Origin: Planctomycetaceae bacterium
GTDB lineage: Bacteria > Planctomycetota > SZUA-567
Length of the DNA: 52,812 nucleotides
Assembly: GCA_021203245.1 (NCBI GenBank)
Contig: JAJQBO010000147.1
Coordinates: 1-52,812, forward strand
Direction of reading: 5' to 3'
Shown here: positions 51,740 to 52,812 of the stretch, in pieces
How positions within the stretch are numbered: position 1 is the stretch's first letter
Layout of the letters: each line of letters opens with the position of its first letter
Translations under genes and position numbers: made by a program
The notes under the pieces: model-generated
Seen by the model: the letters and a program-made list of their open reading frames with translations, nothing else
Databases searched by the model: none
What the model was told of the DNA's origin: nothing

Positions 51740-52369
51740 ATGAAAGTCATCGTCATCAATGGCAGTCCGAAACCACGCGGCAACACCGCCCTCGCCCTCG
51801 ACGCCGTCTGCGCGGTCCTGAACGGCAAAGGCATCGAAACGCCCCGCATCGAAGTGGGAACAGGCGCAATACACGGCTGCATCGCCTGCCACCGCTGCTC
51901 CCGGGAAAAGGATTGCCGCTGCGTCTTCGACGACGACCTCGTCAACAAGAGCATGGACGACATCATCGCCGCCGACGGCGTCCTGATCGGCTCGCCCGTC
52001 TACTACGCCGGCATCAACGGCGCGTTGAAGGCGTTTCTGGACCGCGTCTTCTTCGTCGCTTCCGCCAGCGGCAGCCTGATGCGGCACAAGGTCGGGGCCG
52101 CGGTCGTCGCGGTGCGCCGGGGCGGCGAAATCGCGGCCTGGGATCAGGTGAACAAGTATTTCACGATTTCCGAAATGTTCGTCCCGTCGAGCGTCTACTG
52201 GAATATGGCCTTCGGCCTGACCCCGGGCGAAGTTCTGGAAGATCCGGAAGGCATGGACACCATGCAGATGCTTGGCGAAAACATGGCCTGGCTTCTGGAA
52301 GCGCGGCAAAAAGGCGCGGCCGCCCTGCCCGCCCTCCGGGAAAAAACCTATACCAACTTCATCCGCTAG
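51740..52369 (+). CDS. NADPH-dependent FMN reductase / flavodoxin-fold protein
   Basis: 209 residues with MKVIVINGSPKPRGNTALALDAV (flavin phosphate loop), GCIACHRCSREKDCRCVFDDDL (a Cys-rich insertion) and GSPVYYAGINGALKAFLDRVF, typical of the multimeric flavodoxin/iron-sulfur flavoprotein family. The Cys pattern could be a redox or cluster site, but the C-x2-C-x4-5-C-type spacing needs checking. AAGGAG precedes ATG 51740. Likely a quinone, azo or flavin reductase. Confidence 0.88.
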   Translation: MKVIVINGSPKPRGNTALALDAVCAVLNGKGIETPRIEVGTGAIHGCIACHRCSREKDCRCVFDDDLVNKSMDDIIAADGVLIGSPVYYAGINGALKAFLDRVFFVASASGSLMRHKVGAAVVAVRRGGEIAAWDQVNKYFTISEMFVPSSVYWNMAFGLTPGEVLEDPEGMDTMQMLGENMAWLLEARQKGAAALPALREKTYTNFIR

Positions 52370-52373
52370 GTTT

Positions 52374-52812
52374 TCAGCTCGGGTCCAGGTCGGGCCGGCC
52401 GGCATAGCGCTGACGGTAGGCGCTCGGGGTCATCCCGGTATGGCGGGTGAAGATGGCGACGAACCGGTCGAGGGTGCGGAAGCCGGACAGCATCGCCACC
52501 CGCTTGATCGACAGACTGTAGTCGCGCAGCGTCTGCTTGGCCTGCTTGATGCGGGTGCGGTGAATTTCCTCCAGCACCGTCCTGCCGACGGCGGAACGGA
52601 AGCGACGCTCGAGGTTGCGGCGCGAGGTGTGCAGAAGCGACGCCACCTCGCCGGCCGAAAGGTTGTCTATCGCGCGGCTGCGGATAAGCATGAGCGCCTC
52701 GCCCACCAGCGGATCCGCGACGGCGATGATGGACGACGAGGCCCGTTCGACCAGCGGCTGCGGGCGAATGCGCACTTCCGGCAGAGACGGCGGGGGGGGG
52801 GGGCCGTGTTTT
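52374..52812 (-). CDS. XylR-type AraC-family regulator, cut at the window end
   Basis: The visible C-terminal part has two helix-turn-helix units of the AraC type: LHTSRRNLERRFRSAVGR and LSIKRVAMLSGFRTLDRFVAIFTRHTGMTPSAYRQRY. The preceding PEVRIRPQPLVERASSS linker resembles XylR, which joins a LacI-like sugar-binding domain to an AraC DNA-binding domain. Reading stays open to the last bases in this frame, so the N-terminus probably lies outside. A run of 12 G lies in it (52792-52803). It may respond to a sugar. Confidence 0.85.
   Translation of the reverse strand, partial: KHGPPPPPSLPEVRIRPQPLVERASSSIIAVADPLVGEALMLIRSRAIDNLSAGEVASLLHTSRRNLERRFRSAVGRTVLEEIHRTRIKQAKQTLRDYSLSIKRVAMLSGFRTLDRFVAIFTRHTGMTPSAYRQRYAGRPDLDPS
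52792..52803. other. Homopolymer run of 12 G near the window end
   Basis: Twelve consecutive G (C on the coding strand) lie inside the regulator gene nine bases before the window end. Such runs are prone to length errors, so the reading frame beyond this point should not be trusted. Confidence 0.85.

Overview
The window is 52.8 kb of dense, GC-rich bacterial DNA carrying about 50 genes. It looks like one chromosome segment from a Gram-negative-type organism: there are many signal peptides, periplasmic binding proteins and a SurA-like foldase. The protein kinase has the DWG variant of the DFG motif fused through a membrane segment to a SUMF1 domain, and it sits near an FHA protein and an odd sigma-like factor. 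That mix is common in the Planctomycetes-Verrucomicrobia-Lentisphaerae group. The placement is an inference of low to moderate confidence. I saw no rRNA, tRNA, CRISPR array, phage or transposase.

Layout: (1) 32-1818, pyridoxal kinase and a MetA-type homoserine acyltransferase. (2) 1941-6571, minus strand, a complete branched-chain amino acid ABC transporter (livKHMGF) with a clear promoter. (3) 6695-7085, ribosomal protein L33. (4) 7474-11818, a transglutaminase-fold protein without the catalytic Cys, an SDR enzyme and a frameshifted membrane protein. (5) 12115-17342, a nickel transporter nikABCDE with a promoter and a hairpin-rich leader. (6) 17326-20424, uronate isomerase divergent from the two-subunit iron-sulfur L-serine dehydratase. 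(7) 20473-23591, a membrane histidine kinase and a receiver-GGDEF diguanylate cyclase. (8) 23688-27342, a zinc metallopeptidase, a broken small gene, a metallophosphoesterase and a pirin with a long tail. (9) 27595-33630, a signalling island: FHA protein, sigma-like factor, HisKA-receiver protein without an ATPase domain, exported helical protein and Ser/Thr kinase-SUMF1. (10) 33699-41830, transaldolase, MsrB-MsrA, TsaC, parvulin foldase, an M48-like pseudoprotease, SurE, a MATE transporter and a CI-type HTH protein. (11) 41914-48759, an acetyltransferase and a sugar or inositol ABC transporter with two Gfo/Idh dehydrogenases. (12) 48887-52812, exported nitroreductase, an unknown protein, RraA-like protein, flavodoxin-fold reductase and the C-terminal part of a XylR-type regulator cut by the window end.

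The genes together suggest a heterotroph that imports amino acids, nickel and a sugar or polyol, and uses uronates and serine. It has both phosphorelay/c-di-GMP and Ser/Thr-kinase signalling.

Two features stand out. At least ten single-base frame breaks occur in otherwise well-conserved genes, mostly in short homopolymers, and one binding-protein gene also has an in-frame TAG. This means either an error-prone assembly or a decaying genome, and it affects how nikA, nikB, nikD, the transaldolase, the pirin and the sugar transporter should be read. A family of intergenic palindromic repeats is also scattered through the window.
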